Positions 18,288-28,447 are shown, numbered from the stretch's first letter. The stretch: 39,663 nt of DNA from Pseudomonadota bacterium (GCA_026399375.1 JAPLRD010000014.1:1-39663); one strand, 5' to 3'. Program-made: numbers and translations. The notes: generated by a model from the sequence alone, not told the origin.

Positions 18288-20039
18288 TCAGCACGGGCTT
18301 CCTGTGCAGGTAGCTCTGACTCCGCCGCCAGGGGTGACCGTGGGCGAGATCGGCGCAACCGGCATCGCCAGCGGCGGTGCCAAGGCAACCAGGGTTTGCG
18401 CCGGTCCTGAGGCGGTCGCGGGCAAGGCTGTCAATGCGCTTGCGAAAATCGCCGCCGCCACGGCCTGAGAGGCCGCATTGGCGGTTTGGGTCGCCGTGCT
18501 CGCCGCCTCGGCGGCTGCCACTGCCGCAGCCTGCAAACGCGTGTTCGAGGGGTCCGCATTCGCGGCGGCCTGAGCGCGGTTTGCTTCGGCTACGGCGGCT
18601 GCTGCTCTTGCCGCGGCTGCTACCGCGACTGGCGCATCGTCTGGAAGCCCCGACAGCTGCAAGGCTGCCGTGGCTTGAACGAAGCCCAGCGATGTTCCCA
18701 CCGCCACCGGTTGGTCGGGCGTATTCTCCGGGCCCCATAGATTCGACTGCTCGACTCTGATCTTGTCGATCGGGCCGTACGGGGTGTGCACGGAAATCTC
18801 GCCGACGCTGACACGGGCAACCCCGGCCTCCTTGCCTTTGGTATCGACCGCAACGGTAAAATCGGCGGGTCCGGTGCTGAGTATGCTGATGATCGACGCG
18901 CCCGCGGCGATGCTGGTCGCGTCGCGGTTCTCGGCGTGAATGCTGCCGGTGACGACACGCATCACACCGATGTTCAGGTCCAGCGCCGCCCTGCCTGCCT
19001 TGACGTCGCGCGGATCGAACTGATACTGATCGATGGTGAAAATCGAATCCGGGCCCAGCACCACGATCTGGCCGTCCGCAAACTTGAGCACTGCGCGCCC
19101 TTCGGCGCCGGTCGTGAACGTCGTGCCCGCTTCGAAGGTGTTTCCGGCGCCCGCGTTCAACGCCTTTCCGGTCGCGGACCGTATCGAAACGTTGCTTGAG
19201 GCCGCATCCACATATCCGGCCAGCTTCTGCTCGTTGCTTGCCGCCTGCGCCAGGGTCGCGGCGGTCGCTATCACCGCCATGCGCGCTGCCGAGGCGACGA
19301 TCACCGGCGCGTTGGTCGGAACGACCAGCGACCACAGGCCTGCCACCGCGGCCTGAACGACCGCAGGCGCCGCGGTAATCGGCAGCGGGGGAGGAGGCGT
19401 GCGCCCCGACTGCCAGGGCGCATATTGTCCGGCGTCGATTTTGTAAATCGGACCGTAGGGTGTGCGCACCGAAATCTCGCCGCGTGCGACCACGGCCGCG
19501 CCGGTTTCTTCCGGTTCCGGAGTGACCAGCACGGTAAAGTCGGCGCCCCCGGCCTTGAGGATGCTGAGCGTCGAATCCCCGGCGCTGATGCGCATGCCTT
19601 CCCGGTTGGTCTCGCCGATGAGGCCCGTTACGACGCGCATCTCGCCCCGCAGCAAATCCAGGCTCGAAACGCTTTGTCTGAGATCGCCGGCGACGAAGCA
19701 ATAGCGGCCTATGTGCAGGGTAGAGTTCGGGCCCAGGGCCACGACCTGTCCGTCGGCGAACTTCAGGATGGTTTTCTCGTCCGGGCCGGTGCGGAATACC
19801 GTCTCGGATTCGAACTGATCCCCGACTTTGGTCGGCGCTTCCTTGGCGGATGTGCGCGCTATCGTGCCGGCGCCGGACATTTCGTGCACGTATCCGGCAG
19901 GGCCGCAGCCGGATCCCGCGCCGCCCCTGGACTGCGCGAAAGATACGGACGAAAAAACGGCGAGGGCGAGCAATACGCAACCGGAGCCGAATGCGCCAAA
20001 TAATTTGGTATTGCGGGGTTTAGTAAGACTGGTGCTCAT
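18288..20039 (-). CDS. Secreted protein with two FecR-like domains and Ala-rich C-terminus
   Basis: Signal peptide; duplicated blocks 'ILKFADGQVVALGPNS...MRVVTG...ISVRTPYGPIYKI' and 'VLKFADGQIVVLGPDS...MRVVTG...ISVHTPYGPIDKI'. Confidence 0.85.
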   Translation of the reverse strand: MSTSLTKPRNTKLFGAFGSGCVLLALAVFSSVSFAQSRGGAGSGCGPAGYVHEMSGAGTIARTSAKEAPTKVGDQFESETVFRTGPDEKTILKFADGQVVALGPNSTLHIGRYCFVAGDLRQSVSSLDLLRGEMRVVTGLIGETNREGMRISAGDSTLSILKAGGADFTVLVTPEPEETGAAVVARGEISVRTPYGPIYKIDAGQYAPWQSGRTPPPPLPITAAPAVVQAAVAGLWSLVVPTNAPVIVASAARMAVIATAATLAQAASNEQKLAGYVDAASSNVSIRSATGKALNAGAGNTFEAGTTFTTGAEGRAVLKFADGQIVVLGPDSIFTIDQYQFDPRDVKAGRAALDLNIGVMRVVTGSIHAENRDATSIAAGASIISILSTGPADFTVAVDTKGKEAGVARVSVGEISVHTPYGPIDKIRVEQSNLWGPENTPDQPVAVGTSLGFVQATAALQLSGLPDDAPVAVAAAARAAAAVAEANRAQAAANADPSNTRLQAAAVAAAEAASTATQTANAASQAVAAAIFASALTALPATASGPAQTLVALAPPLAMPVAPISPTVTPGGGVRATCTGSPC

Positions 20040-20809
20040 GGACGCTGGCCCTGTTTCAATGCATTGCCGGAACTTGCCGCTGCGGCATTTTTGCAGTCGG
20101 AACCGGCAATTACCTCATACTTACGTATAGCACAAATGAGGTCGAAACGTCTGTGACTTTTTACCACTTCAAACATCTTCTGCGGGTTGCGCGACGCCCC
20201 GCGTTCGATGGTCCGGACCAGGGTATGGCGCAATTCCGGATCAAGATCCCGCCATACCGCTAGCCCCACAAATAAGACCGTCTGCTGGACCGTTGGTTCC
20301 CACGGGCCGAGTTCGTCCGCGTGGCGCAATGCCGCCCGCAATTCCCCATCGATTTCGTTCAGGTACAGCTTGGTCAATGCCAGGTTTGCCCACAGGAAAG
20401 GCGAGGTCGGGCGCTGAATCAGCGCCTGCCGAATCCGCGCGTAGGCGCTTTTCGTGGCGGCGAGTGCTTCGCGCGGAACTCGTGACCCGCGCATTTTCGC
20501 CAGATCCAATGCTCCGGCCGCTTCGAGCGCCCACGGATTGTCGGAAACGTAAGAAAGGCTGTCGGCGAAGAATTGTGCACTGCGTTTAAGCTCTTCTTTG
20601 TCCGGCGAGCGGGATTTCGCCTCCCAACGGTCGATTTCGAACTGGCCGAGTTGGACCAGCAGGCCCGAAGCGCCCAGTCTCGCGACCTGCGTTGCCACAA
20701 GGGCGAGAAAAACAAACAGTGCGATATAGGCTGCTTTGTCTCGTCCGCGTTCGTTCGTTCGATGAACAGCCCGGACCCGGCCGTCTCCGCCCTGATTGCG
20801 CGCGATCAT
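20036..20809 (-). CDS. Single-TM, TPR-like hypothetical protein
   Basis: TM 'AAYIALFVFLALVATQVARLGASGLLV'; helical repeats; ATGA overlaps at both ends. Confidence 0.7.
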   Translation of the reverse strand: MIARNQGGDGRVRAVHRTNERGRDKAAYIALFVFLALVATQVARLGASGLLVQLGQFEIDRWEAKSRSPDKEELKRSAQFFADSLSYVSDNPWALEAAGALDLAKMRGSRVPREALAATKSAYARIRQALIQRPTSPFLWANLALTKLYLNEIDGELRAALRHADELGPWEPTVQQTVLFVGLAVWRDLDPELRHTLVRTIERGASRNPQKMFEVVKSHRRFDLICAIRKYEVIAGSDCKNAAAASSGNALKQGQRP

Positions 20810-21753
20810 GTAATCGATTCCTCAATCGGTGCGAACAATGGTAGCACCAGCGCGTCGCGCTGCACGAACAGCTCCCGCAGGTGCAACACGATCTTGCCGG
20901 CACCCTGGCGCCGCCAGGCCAGTGCGAGCGGAGAGGGCGACCGTCCCGCCGCAACGGAGCGTTCCACCAGCTGCTGCAACTGCGTCAGCCCACGCGCCAT
21001 CGGGCGCGGCAAGAAGCCGATGGCCAGCCCCTGAGTGTGGCAGGCGATCTTCGCGTCAAGGTCGGGCACCAGGAACTCCTTCTGTCCGGATAGTCTCCAG
21101 GCCGTGCGTTTGCTGAGGCGATGCGATGTATCCTGGACGTTGACGGCCGGGTAGCGCCGCAGCATGTCGTTGCTCAAGGGTTCCGGTGCCGATGCAAGAG
21201 GATGGCCGGGCGCGACGACGAATACCCAGTTGACGACACCCAGCGGTTCGGTCGCAAAGTCATCGTTGATGGTATGAAAACCCGGTACGCCCAGCGCCAT
21301 CTGCCCGCCGTTGTTGATCATCTCGTCCCACACGCCCATGTACACCGCGCGGCGGACTTCGAATGCGGCATGGGGAAAGCGCTCGACCAGGTGCGCCAGG
21401 AGCGCGGTGATTGCGGCGGCATCGTAAAGCAGATTGTTGACCACCAGGGTGAAATGGGGCTCGATGCCGTCGCTCACCTGTTTCAGTTCCTCCGGAAGCA
21501 TCTGCAGCCATTCGAAGAACTGGCTCGCTTTTTCGAGCAGGACTTCCCCCGAGGGCGTCAGTGTGACCGAGCGGGTGGTGCGCAGGAACAGCGGCGTTCC
21601 CACGCTGTCCTCCAGCGCCTTGATGCGGTAGCTGATCGCCGAGGTGGTCTTGTGCAGGACTTCGGCCGCGGCCGAAAAGCTGCGCAGCTGCGCCACGGTA
21701 ACGAAGGTGTGCAGCGCCTCTGCGTCGAGCTTGGTATTTTGAAACTCAGGCAA
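20806..21753 (-). CDS. LysR family transcriptional regulator
   Basis: N-terminal HTH 'LHTFVTVAQLRSFSAAAEVLHKTTSAISYRIKALEDSVGTPLFLRTTRSVTLT'. Confidence 0.95.
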   Translation of the reverse strand: MPEFQNTKLDAEALHTFVTVAQLRSFSAAAEVLHKTTSAISYRIKALEDSVGTPLFLRTTRSVTLTPSGEVLLEKASQFFEWLQMLPEELKQVSDGIEPHFTLVVNNLLYDAAAITALLAHLVERFPHAAFEVRRAVYMGVWDEMINNGGQMALGVPGFHTINDDFATEPLGVVNWVFVVAPGHPLASAPEPLSNDMLRRYPAVNVQDTSHRLSKRTAWRLSGQKEFLVPDLDAKIACHTQGLAIGFLPRPMARGLTQLQQLVERSVAAGRSPSPLALAWRRQGAGKIVLHLRELFVQRDALVLPLFAPIEESIT

Positions 21754-21897
21754 GGTGAGGTCCCGGGGTCAATCCGCATCCGCCGGGCGCGCGAACCGGA
21801 CGCACTCCGATTCACTGCGTTACCCGCCAATGCCGAAAACCCCAAGTGTAGACCAGTGCACGCGTCGGCGAAACACGGTGCTCGCCGAATGCCTGTT

Positions 21898-22836
21898 TCA
21901 GCGCCGGTCGGGTAGGGCCGTAGAGCGCGCTGCGCCTTGCGCTTCGGCAGCAGCGATAAAACCAACCAGCGTATCGCACCCCGAAGTCGCGCCGTGACCG
22001 GCGACGCGCAGCGCGAGCGTCAGCGCCCTGGACGCCGAAACGCGCGGCAAGGCGCGCACCCACTCGATGAGATGGCTGCCGAATTCGCCGCGGGCTGCCG
22101 CCCTGATATAAGTCGCTCCGGCGTCGGTCGTCAACCGGGGAAGTTCGGCTTCGAGCGATCGCATGGCCGCGATGACCGGCGCGTTCCAACCCTCGGTCGC
22201 CCAGGCATGGGCGATCACGCCGGTCGCGAAATCATCCCCCGCCGGCGTCGTCCCGGCGCCCAGGCCGACCAGCGCACGTAACGTTCTCGCCGCCGAGGCG
22301 CTGTCACAGTGGAGATCGACGAGAAGTTTTCGCCAGCGTCCGCGCGGCGCGAGCAATTCGGAGGCCGTCGCGCCCAGGCCGAGCGGCAGCGCGGATGCGC
22401 GCAGCCATCGCGCCACGGCGGCGATGTTGGCGCGGGCATGAGCGGATTCGATGGATTGCGGACGCGGCGTCAGCATTGGTCGAAATGTCCGCACGCCCTC
22501 GACATCGAGACGCAGCGTCAACGCATCGCCTGAATCGAAGGCTGAGGCATCGCTGTCATCGATCGCGTCCAGCACGCGCTCCAGGTCGCGCGCGCGTACG
22601 ACGATGTGCGCCGGCAGGAGTCCGATGCCGGGCGTGCTCATGAAGATCGCGTCCTCGGACCTGCGCATGCCCAGGCTGACACCGTGGCTATGTTCCGCCC
22701 TGACTATCGGGTCACCGAAGGCCAGCGCATCGCGTACGGCGGCGCTGATCGCCAGCGGCCGGATGGCGAGCGAACGCAGGGTGGGCTGCAGCGTTGCCGC
22801 AGCCGTGGTTCGCACAGCGGCGCCCGGCGCGAGCAC
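21898..22836 (-). CDS. allH: DUF2877 protein, AllH-like oxamate transcarbamylase subunit
   Basis: 'LVGLGAGTTPAGDDFATGVIAH' motif; GTG start overlapping upstream stop (TAGTG); gene neighbourhood. Confidence 0.8.
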   Translation of the reverse strand: MLAPGAAVRTTAAATLQPTLRSLAIRPLAISAAVRDALAFGDPIVRAEHSHGVSLGMRRSEDAIFMSTPGIGLLPAHIVVRARDLERVLDAIDDSDASAFDSGDALTLRLDVEGVRTFRPMLTPRPQSIESAHARANIAAVARWLRASALPLGLGATASELLAPRGRWRKLLVDLHCDSASAARTLRALVGLGAGTTPAGDDFATGVIAHAWATEGWNAPVIAAMRSLEAELPRLTTDAGATYIRAAARGEFGSHLIEWVRALPRVSASRALTLALRVAGHGATSGCDTLVGFIAAAEAQGAARSTALPDRR

Positions 22837-24098
22837 TAGAACGCGTATTCCACGCGGCGCTCCGTCCTGGCGACGATGCGGCCGCGCTTGACCACGACGT
22901 TCCGCGCGGGCAGGTCGATGATCGCGTCGGATACCTTTAGCGTATCGAGCAGCACCATGTCTGCGTCCCTTCCCACCGCCAGGCCGTAGTTGGGGAGCCG
23001 CAGCGCCCTCGCCGGATTGGTCGTCAGCATCGGCAGCACCGTCGCCTGGTCGTCGGCGCCGCCCAGATGGCAGGCGGGCAGCGCCAGCGCCGCGATCTGC
23101 AGCAGGTCGCCATTGCCGTAGGGCGTGAACGCATTGCAGATGTTGTTGGTGGCGAGGCAGACGTTCACGCCGCCGTCGCGCAATGCGCGCACCGGCGCCA
23201 GCGTGCGCCGCACATTGGTCTCGTCCTTGCGCCCGCCCAGATGCAGGTCGGTCGCCGGCAGGCACATCACCGAAATGCCGGCGTCGCGCAGGAGCGCGAT
23301 GATTTCGTTGCGGCGCTGCGGCGTCGCCGCGCCCAGGGCGGTGAGATGGCCGACGCTGACCCGGCCCTGATACTTGCTCTCGATGGTCTTGCGCGCGAGG
23401 TATTCGATCGACATCGCGTCCGCGTCGTCGCGGAAATCCTGGTGGAAATCGAGGTCCTTGTCGAAATCGCGCGCGAGTTTGAACACCCAGTCGATATGTT
23501 CGCGCGCGTCGGTATCGTTGTACGGGATGCCGCCGACGACGTCGGCGCCCTTTTTTATCGCCTCGACCATCATCGCATCGGTGCCCGGCGTCTTCAGGAT
23601 GCCTTCCTGCGGAAACGCGACCACCTGGATGTCGATCACACCGGCGAATTCCCGGCGCAGATCGAGCACGGTGTCGAAACCGGTGAAACCCTGCGCCGGA
23701 TCGAACTCGGCGTGCGCCCGGACGTGGGTGCTGCCGAAGCCGACCAATTGCCGCAGCACGCGGCGCGAGCGCGTCTCTATGTCCTCGCGCGTGAACGTCG
23801 GCTTGAGCGAGGCGGTGACCGCGATCGCCTCCATCAGCGTGCCCGAGCGGTTCGGCTTGCGGTCCATTACGAACGCTTTTTCCAGATGCAGATGGCTTTC
23901 AATCAAACCCGGAATCAGCACGCGTCCGGCTGCCTCGATCTCGGTCGTTCCACGGCATTCCAGTTTGGGTGCGACGTCCGCGATCCGTCCCTGCGCGATG
24001 GCCACGTCCATCAAGGGCGCCCCGTCGGCCAGGCGCGCCTGGCGAAATACCAGATCCGCCGCAGCCGGCGTTGCGGCATTGCTTGCCGTCGCGCTCAT
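22836..24098 (-). CDS. Amidohydrolase, cytosine deaminase-like
   Basis: 'VLIPGLIESHLHLEKAFV', 'HAEFDP', 'DLDFHQDF', 'ATNNICNAF'; ATGA overlap with AllG-like gene. Confidence 0.9.
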   Translation of the reverse strand: MSATASNAATPAAADLVFRQARLADGAPLMDVAIAQGRIADVAPKLECRGTTEIEAAGRVLIPGLIESHLHLEKAFVMDRKPNRSGTLMEAIAVTASLKPTFTREDIETRSRRVLRQLVGFGSTHVRAHAEFDPAQGFTGFDTVLDLRREFAGVIDIQVVAFPQEGILKTPGTDAMMVEAIKKGADVVGGIPYNDTDAREHIDWVFKLARDFDKDLDFHQDFRDDADAMSIEYLARKTIESKYQGRVSVGHLTALGAATPQRRNEIIALLRDAGISVMCLPATDLHLGGRKDETNVRRTLAPVRALRDGGVNVCLATNNICNAFTPYGNGDLLQIAALALPACHLGGADDQATVLPMLTTNPARALRLPNYGLAVGRDADMVLLDTLKVSDAIIDLPARNVVVKRGRIVARTERRVEYAF

Positions 24099-25372
24099 GC
24101 GTGAATCCCGTTTTCGATGGCCAGCGCTTCCAGCGCCTGCTCGAAGCAACTGATCGGCGGATGCACGGTTCCCGCGCCGACCTGTCCGATGCCGGCTTTG
24201 CGGTGGGCGATGCCGGTATTGATCACCGGCGTGATGCCGGTCTCGACCACGCGGCGCACGTCGAGTCCGAGGCACGCGCCCTGAAAGTCCCAGGTCGGAA
24301 TCTGGAACATGGGGTTGGTGTCGATGTAGATCTCGCGCATTTCCTCGCTGATTTCGAGCGCCTCGGCGAAACCGCCGGCGCCGACGAAGCGGGTCACGCC
24401 CGGTGCTGCGATCATCGCCGCGCCGCCGATGCCCAGGGTCTCCGTGATCGCGCTGTCGCCGATGTCCGGGCTGGCGTCTGCCTGCGTGTAGCCGGTGAAG
24501 AACAGGCCGGACGGCGTGTTGACCGGCGCGGTGAACCAGCGCGCGCCCAGGCCGCTCACGCGGATGCCGAAGTCGCGGCCGTTGCGCGTCATGGCGGTGA
24601 CGATGGAGCCCGCCTTTATCCTTGCGCCTGCGTCCATCACGCATTTGCCATAGGCCATGGCGACGTTGAGGAAGAACTGGTCGGTGCGTCCCAGAAAGCG
24701 CAGGCTTTCCTGCTGCGCAGCCGCACTCGACTTGCCGCCGGCGATCTCCGCGGCCAGCGCTTTCAGCAGCAGCGCGGAGGCGGCGATGTTGCGCTGGTGA
24801 AATTCATCCCCCATGGTGATCGCCTGCGCCATCAGCGCCGTGAGGTCGATGCCGTCGGGAATGCGCGCGAGCGCATCCGAGAGGGTCGGTCCCAGCACGT
24901 CGCGCATCCAGGCGTGCCGCGTCTGCACTTCGCCTTCGTAGGCGCCGAAGCGCATCACCTTGCCGATGCCTTCGTTGAGGTTGCAGTAGGCGAAGTTGCC
25001 CTGCTCGGCGTTGCGCACCACGAGCACCGGCATGTGGCGCGAGGTGATCCCGCCCATCGGGCCGACCGCGGAATTGTCGTGACAGGGCAGGAAGCGGATC
25101 TTGCCGGATGCGGCCAGTGCTTCGGCTTCGGCCGGGTTCGCGGCCCACTTTTCGAACATGCTGGCGCCGAGCACTGCGCCCTGCATCGGCCCGGTCATGT
25201 CCGGCCATGCGATCGGCGGGCCCGCGTGCAGCAGGGTCATGCCGTCGCTTAGCGCCGGGATGCAGGCCTCCGCCGGCTTGACGTCGACGAGACGCGGGCG
25301 TGCCTTCTTGATTTCCGCGATCACCGCGGCGTTGGCTTGATTCAGATTTTCGTACATTGCTTCTTGCTCCAC
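24095..25372 (-). CDS. allG: DUF1116 protein, AllG (YlbE)-like oxamate transcarbamylase subunit
   Basis: 'MTLLHAGPPIAWPDMTGPMQGAVLGA', 'FLPCHDNSAVGPMGGITS', 'VMDAGARIKAGSIVTAMTRNGRDFGIRVSG'. Confidence 0.85.
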   Translation of the reverse strand: MEQEAMYENLNQANAAVIAEIKKARPRLVDVKPAEACIPALSDGMTLLHAGPPIAWPDMTGPMQGAVLGASMFEKWAANPAEAEALAASGKIRFLPCHDNSAVGPMGGITSRHMPVLVVRNAEQGNFAYCNLNEGIGKVMRFGAYEGEVQTRHAWMRDVLGPTLSDALARIPDGIDLTALMAQAITMGDEFHQRNIAASALLLKALAAEIAGGKSSAAAQQESLRFLGRTDQFFLNVAMAYGKCVMDAGARIKAGSIVTAMTRNGRDFGIRVSGLGARWFTAPVNTPSGLFFTGYTQADASPDIGDSAITETLGIGGAAMIAAPGVTRFVGAGGFAEALEISEEMREIYIDTNPMFQIPTWDFQGACLGLDVRRVVETGITPVINTGIAHRKAGIGQVGAGTVHPPISCFEQALEALAIENGIHA

Positions 25373-25379
25373 GTCATTG

Positions 25380-27044
25380 TCATTGCATCAGCGCGATCAT
25401 GCGCTGCAGGCGCTCGTTGCCGCCGGCTGCGGGCTGCCACTGCTGGTGTACCGTGCGGATGCCGTTGGCATGCAGATCGTCGGCGAAGCCGCGCAGGCCG
25501 ATATTGATGACGCGCGGCATCGCGGCCAGCAGCGCCGGCGGCGTGTCTTGCGACTGCGCTTGTGCGCTGACTGCGCGCGCCGCCAGCATCACTGCCGCAC
25601 GCGTGCTGTCCGCGATCACGATCCCGGCTTCTTGCAGCGCGGCGGCCTGGCCGCCGTGGTCTTGCGGGTCCCCGACGGTGCCGGTCAGCGTGGCGATCGC
25701 GACGAGGGGCGAATTGTCGCCGCGCGCGGCCCGCAGCGCCGTCACCGCGCGTGCCACTTCGCCCGCCGGATCGGGGTGTGCACCGTAGCCGAGCACGACG
25801 TCGAGCAGCAGCACGCCGACCGCCGGATCGCCGGCGAGGCCCATGATCATTTCGTTGCGCGCCGCGGGATCGATCATCGGGTGCGGCCGGCCGCGGGTAT
25901 AGGCGTCGTCGCCGAGGTCGACGATCCGGTGGCCGCCGCTGCGCAGCATGTGCCCCTCAGCGTGCGCCGCGTCGTGCTCGAGTTCCAGCGCCTCGGCGAG
26001 CAGCAGCGCGGCTTCGGCCGCCAGCGTCCCGCCGGTATAAAGGCCGCAGATGCCGCGTCCCGCGACCCCCGGCAGCGAGGACGCGCGCTCGTCCGTGCCT
26101 GCAAGCTCGAACGCGAGCATCGCCGCTTCGTCCAGGGTGCGTGCGAGATGCACAGCGCCGATGTTGCGCCGGTCCGGCCGCTCGCCCAGAAACAGTGCGA
26201 CCACCGGCTTGCCCAGCGCCTGCATCGCTTCGAGGATGCGCGCCTTGACCGCCGCCGCGGGCGGCTTGGAGACGAAGGCAACGACACGGCTGGCGGCGTC
26301 GCGCGCGACGAGGTCCAGCGCCGTCAGCGCGCTGATGCCGCCGATGCGTTCTGAAAGGTCTCGGCCGCCGAGTCCCAGCGCGTGCGTGATGCCCCCGCCC
26401 AGGCGCGCGATCTGCGAAGTAAGTTCCTGTATGCCCGTGCCGGAGGCGCCGATGACCGCGATGGGCCCGGACGGAACGCGGTTGGAGAACGCGAGCGGCG
26501 CCGAACGGATGATCGCCGTGCCGCAGTCCGGTCCCATCAGCAGCAGTCCCCGCGCGCGGGCCAGCGACTTCAGTTCGAATTCCTGCTCGATGTCCACGTT
26601 GTCGGAAAACATCATCACGTGGCAGCCGTCCTCCAGCGCCTGGCGCGCGGGCTCGAAGGCGTAGTGGCCGGCGATCGATATCAGCGCGACGTTGGCATCG
26701 GGCAGCAGCGCGCGCGCTCGGCGCCAACTGCGCGCGACCGGGTATCCGGCGCGACGGCTGCCGCGGGCGAGTTCCGCCAGCCGTTCCTTCAGCTGCGCCG
26801 CCATGGCTTCGGCCGCTGCCGGATCATCGTCGTCACTGTCGACGACGACGCACAGGTCGTTCGGCGTGGCGGCTGATAGCGTTTCGTGCCAGAGCCCGGT
26901 TTCCCTATACACGTCCTTGTTGGCCGGGGTCCCCATCATCACCGAGACGCGGTTGACCCCGGGGGCCGCCGAGAGGTCGCGCGACAGCACCATCAGCGTC
27001 ACTGAATCCTGGAACACCCCTTTGATAAGCGCCGCACGCAACAT
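25380..27044 (-). CDS. allF: FdrA/AllF-like acyl-CoA synthetase-related subunit
   Basis: 'FQDSVTLMVLSRDL...GVNRVSVMMGTPANKDV', 'LLMGPDCGTAII', 'VIGASGTGIQELTSQIARLGGGITHALGLGGRDLSERIGGISAL'. Confidence 0.88.
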   Translation of the reverse strand: MLRAALIKGVFQDSVTLMVLSRDLSAAPGVNRVSVMMGTPANKDVYRETGLWHETLSAATPNDLCVVVDSDDDDPAAAEAMAAQLKERLAELARGSRRAGYPVARSWRRARALLPDANVALISIAGHYAFEPARQALEDGCHVMMFSDNVDIEQEFELKSLARARGLLLMGPDCGTAIIRSAPLAFSNRVPSGPIAVIGASGTGIQELTSQIARLGGGITHALGLGGRDLSERIGGISALTALDLVARDAASRVVAFVSKPPAAAVKARILEAMQALGKPVVALFLGERPDRRNIGAVHLARTLDEAAMLAFELAGTDERASSLPGVAGRGICGLYTGGTLAAEAALLLAEALELEHDAAHAEGHMLRSGGHRIVDLGDDAYTRGRPHPMIDPAARNEMIMGLAGDPAVGVLLLDVVLGYGAHPDPAGEVARAVTALRAARGDNSPLVAIATLTGTVGDPQDHGGQAAALQEAGIVIADSTRAAVMLAARAVSAQAQSQDTPPALLAAMPRVINIGLRGFADDLHANGIRTVHQQWQPAAGGNERLQRMIALMQ

Positions 27045-27060
27045 GGTCCGCACTCCGAAT

Positions 27061-28116
27061 TCAATTTGCGCCGGGGACGATCGATCTGCCGCGCAGCTCG
27101 CTCTCCAGCTTCTCGCTTGCAACGCGGGGGTCCAGGTCGGCGTCCTGAACGATATGGGTCCCGGTCTCGCCGCGCAGGGCGGGTACCGCGTTATCGAGAC
27201 TGGTGATGATCGCCCGCTTGCCGCCCGCTTCCAGGAACTGGATCGCAGCCTCCACTTTGGGCCCCATGCTGCCCGCCGGAAAGTGGCCCGCCGCAAGGTA
27301 GGCGCGCATCTGCGACAGAGAAACGCGCTCGAGGTCGCGCTGGTCCGGCTTGCCGAAATTGATCGCCACGCGCGGCACCGGGGTCAATATCATCATGTCG
27401 CGAATGTTGAGCACGTTAGCCATCACGCCGGTGGTGAGGTCCTTGTCGATGACGGCATTGACGCCGTAGCGCCGCCCGCGCTCGTCGCGCACCACCGGAA
27501 TGCCGCCGCCGCCGCCCGCTATCACCACCGTGTTGGTGCACATCAGCGCCTCAACCAGCGAAATGTCGCAGATGTGCTTCGGTTTGGGCGATGCGACCAC
27601 GTAGCGCCAGCCGCGCCCCGAGTCCTCCTTCACTTCTACGCCGAGTTCCGCCGCGATTGCGCGCGCCTCCGCTTCGCCGAAGAACGGCCCGACCGGTTTG
27701 GTCGGATTGCGAAAAGCGGGGTCGTCCGGATCGACTTCGACCTGGGTCACCAGGCCCACCACGTGCCGCGGGTTGCCCGTCTCGCGCAGGGCGTTCTCGA
27801 AGGCTTGCGCCAGGATGTAGGCGGTCGCGCCCTGCGTCTGCGCGACCAGTATGTCGAGCGACTGCGGCGCAATGCGCGCGCGCGCGATGGCGCTGGTGAG
27901 GAGCAGCTTTCCGACCTGCGGGCCGTTGCCGTGGACGATGACGAGCTGGTTGTCGAGTTCGAGCAGCGGCAGCATCGTCTTCGCCGTCGCGGCGGCGATC
28001 GCTTTCTGCTCCTCGGGCGTGCCTTTGCCGCCGGCGGGATCGATGGCATTGCCGCCGATGGCGACGATCAGGCGGCGGGGAATCGCGAATTGCTTGTTCA
28101 CGGGTGCAGAATCCAT
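27061..28116 (-). CDS. Carbamate kinase
   Basis: 'IVAIGGNAI', 'VIVHGNGPQVGKLLL', 'VIAGGGGGIPVV', 'VIDKDLTTGVMAN', 'HFPAGSMGPKVEAAIQFLE'. Confidence 0.95.
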   Translation of the reverse strand: MDSAPVNKQFAIPRRLIVAIGGNAIDPAGGKGTPEEQKAIAAATAKTMLPLLELDNQLVIVHGNGPQVGKLLLTSAIARARIAPQSLDILVAQTQGATAYILAQAFENALRETGNPRHVVGLVTQVEVDPDDPAFRNPTKPVGPFFGEAEARAIAAELGVEVKEDSGRGWRYVVASPKPKHICDISLVEALMCTNTVVIAGGGGGIPVVRDERGRRYGVNAVIDKDLTTGVMANVLNIRDMMILTPVPRVAINFGKPDQRDLERVSLSQMRAYLAAGHFPAGSMGPKVEAAIQFLEAGGKRAIITSLDNAVPALRGETGTHIVQDADLDPRVASEKLESELRGRSIVPGAN

Positions 28117-28184
28117 CCAATAAGATAAGAATATACGACTGCGAAACAATCGTTCAATTCTAGACAAAGCGCAAGGAGGCGTTA

Positions 28185-28447
28185 TTTGAATCTTTCGAAC
28201 AATCGGGGCCGCGGCCCGGGTCAAACAGGGAGACCTGTGACGCGCGCCCCGTTGGCGGACCCGCAGATCTACCCTTCGTTCGAGAGGGTCAGTGTCTAAG
28301 GCAACGGAGTCAAGGGATTGGGCGGCGAAGAACCCGGCGGCTGCTCATGCGCTCTTGGCGCAGCCGATGTGATCGACCGGTGGCGGCCTTCGCCAGCGGG
28401 CGCGGCGGCGGCCCGCCCCGCGCTCCCGATTGTTCGAAAGATTCAAA
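28185..28447. promoter_or_regulatory. Divergent promoter region bracketed by a 23-bp perfect inverted repeat
   Basis: tttgaatctttcgaacaatcggg (28185-28207) and cccgattgttcgaaagattcaaa (28425-28447). Confidence 0.8.

Noticed and set aside
14494-20809. PEP-CTERM/exosortase system
   Set aside because: No PEP-CTERM sorting signal or exosortase seen, although the ligase/FecR/TPR genes resemble EPS neighbours of such systems.
28185-28447. MITE/transposon with 23-bp terminal repeats
   Set aside because: No target-site duplication seen, and inverted similarity continues outside the perfect arms; a duplicated regulatory region fits better, though a genome-wide search is needed.
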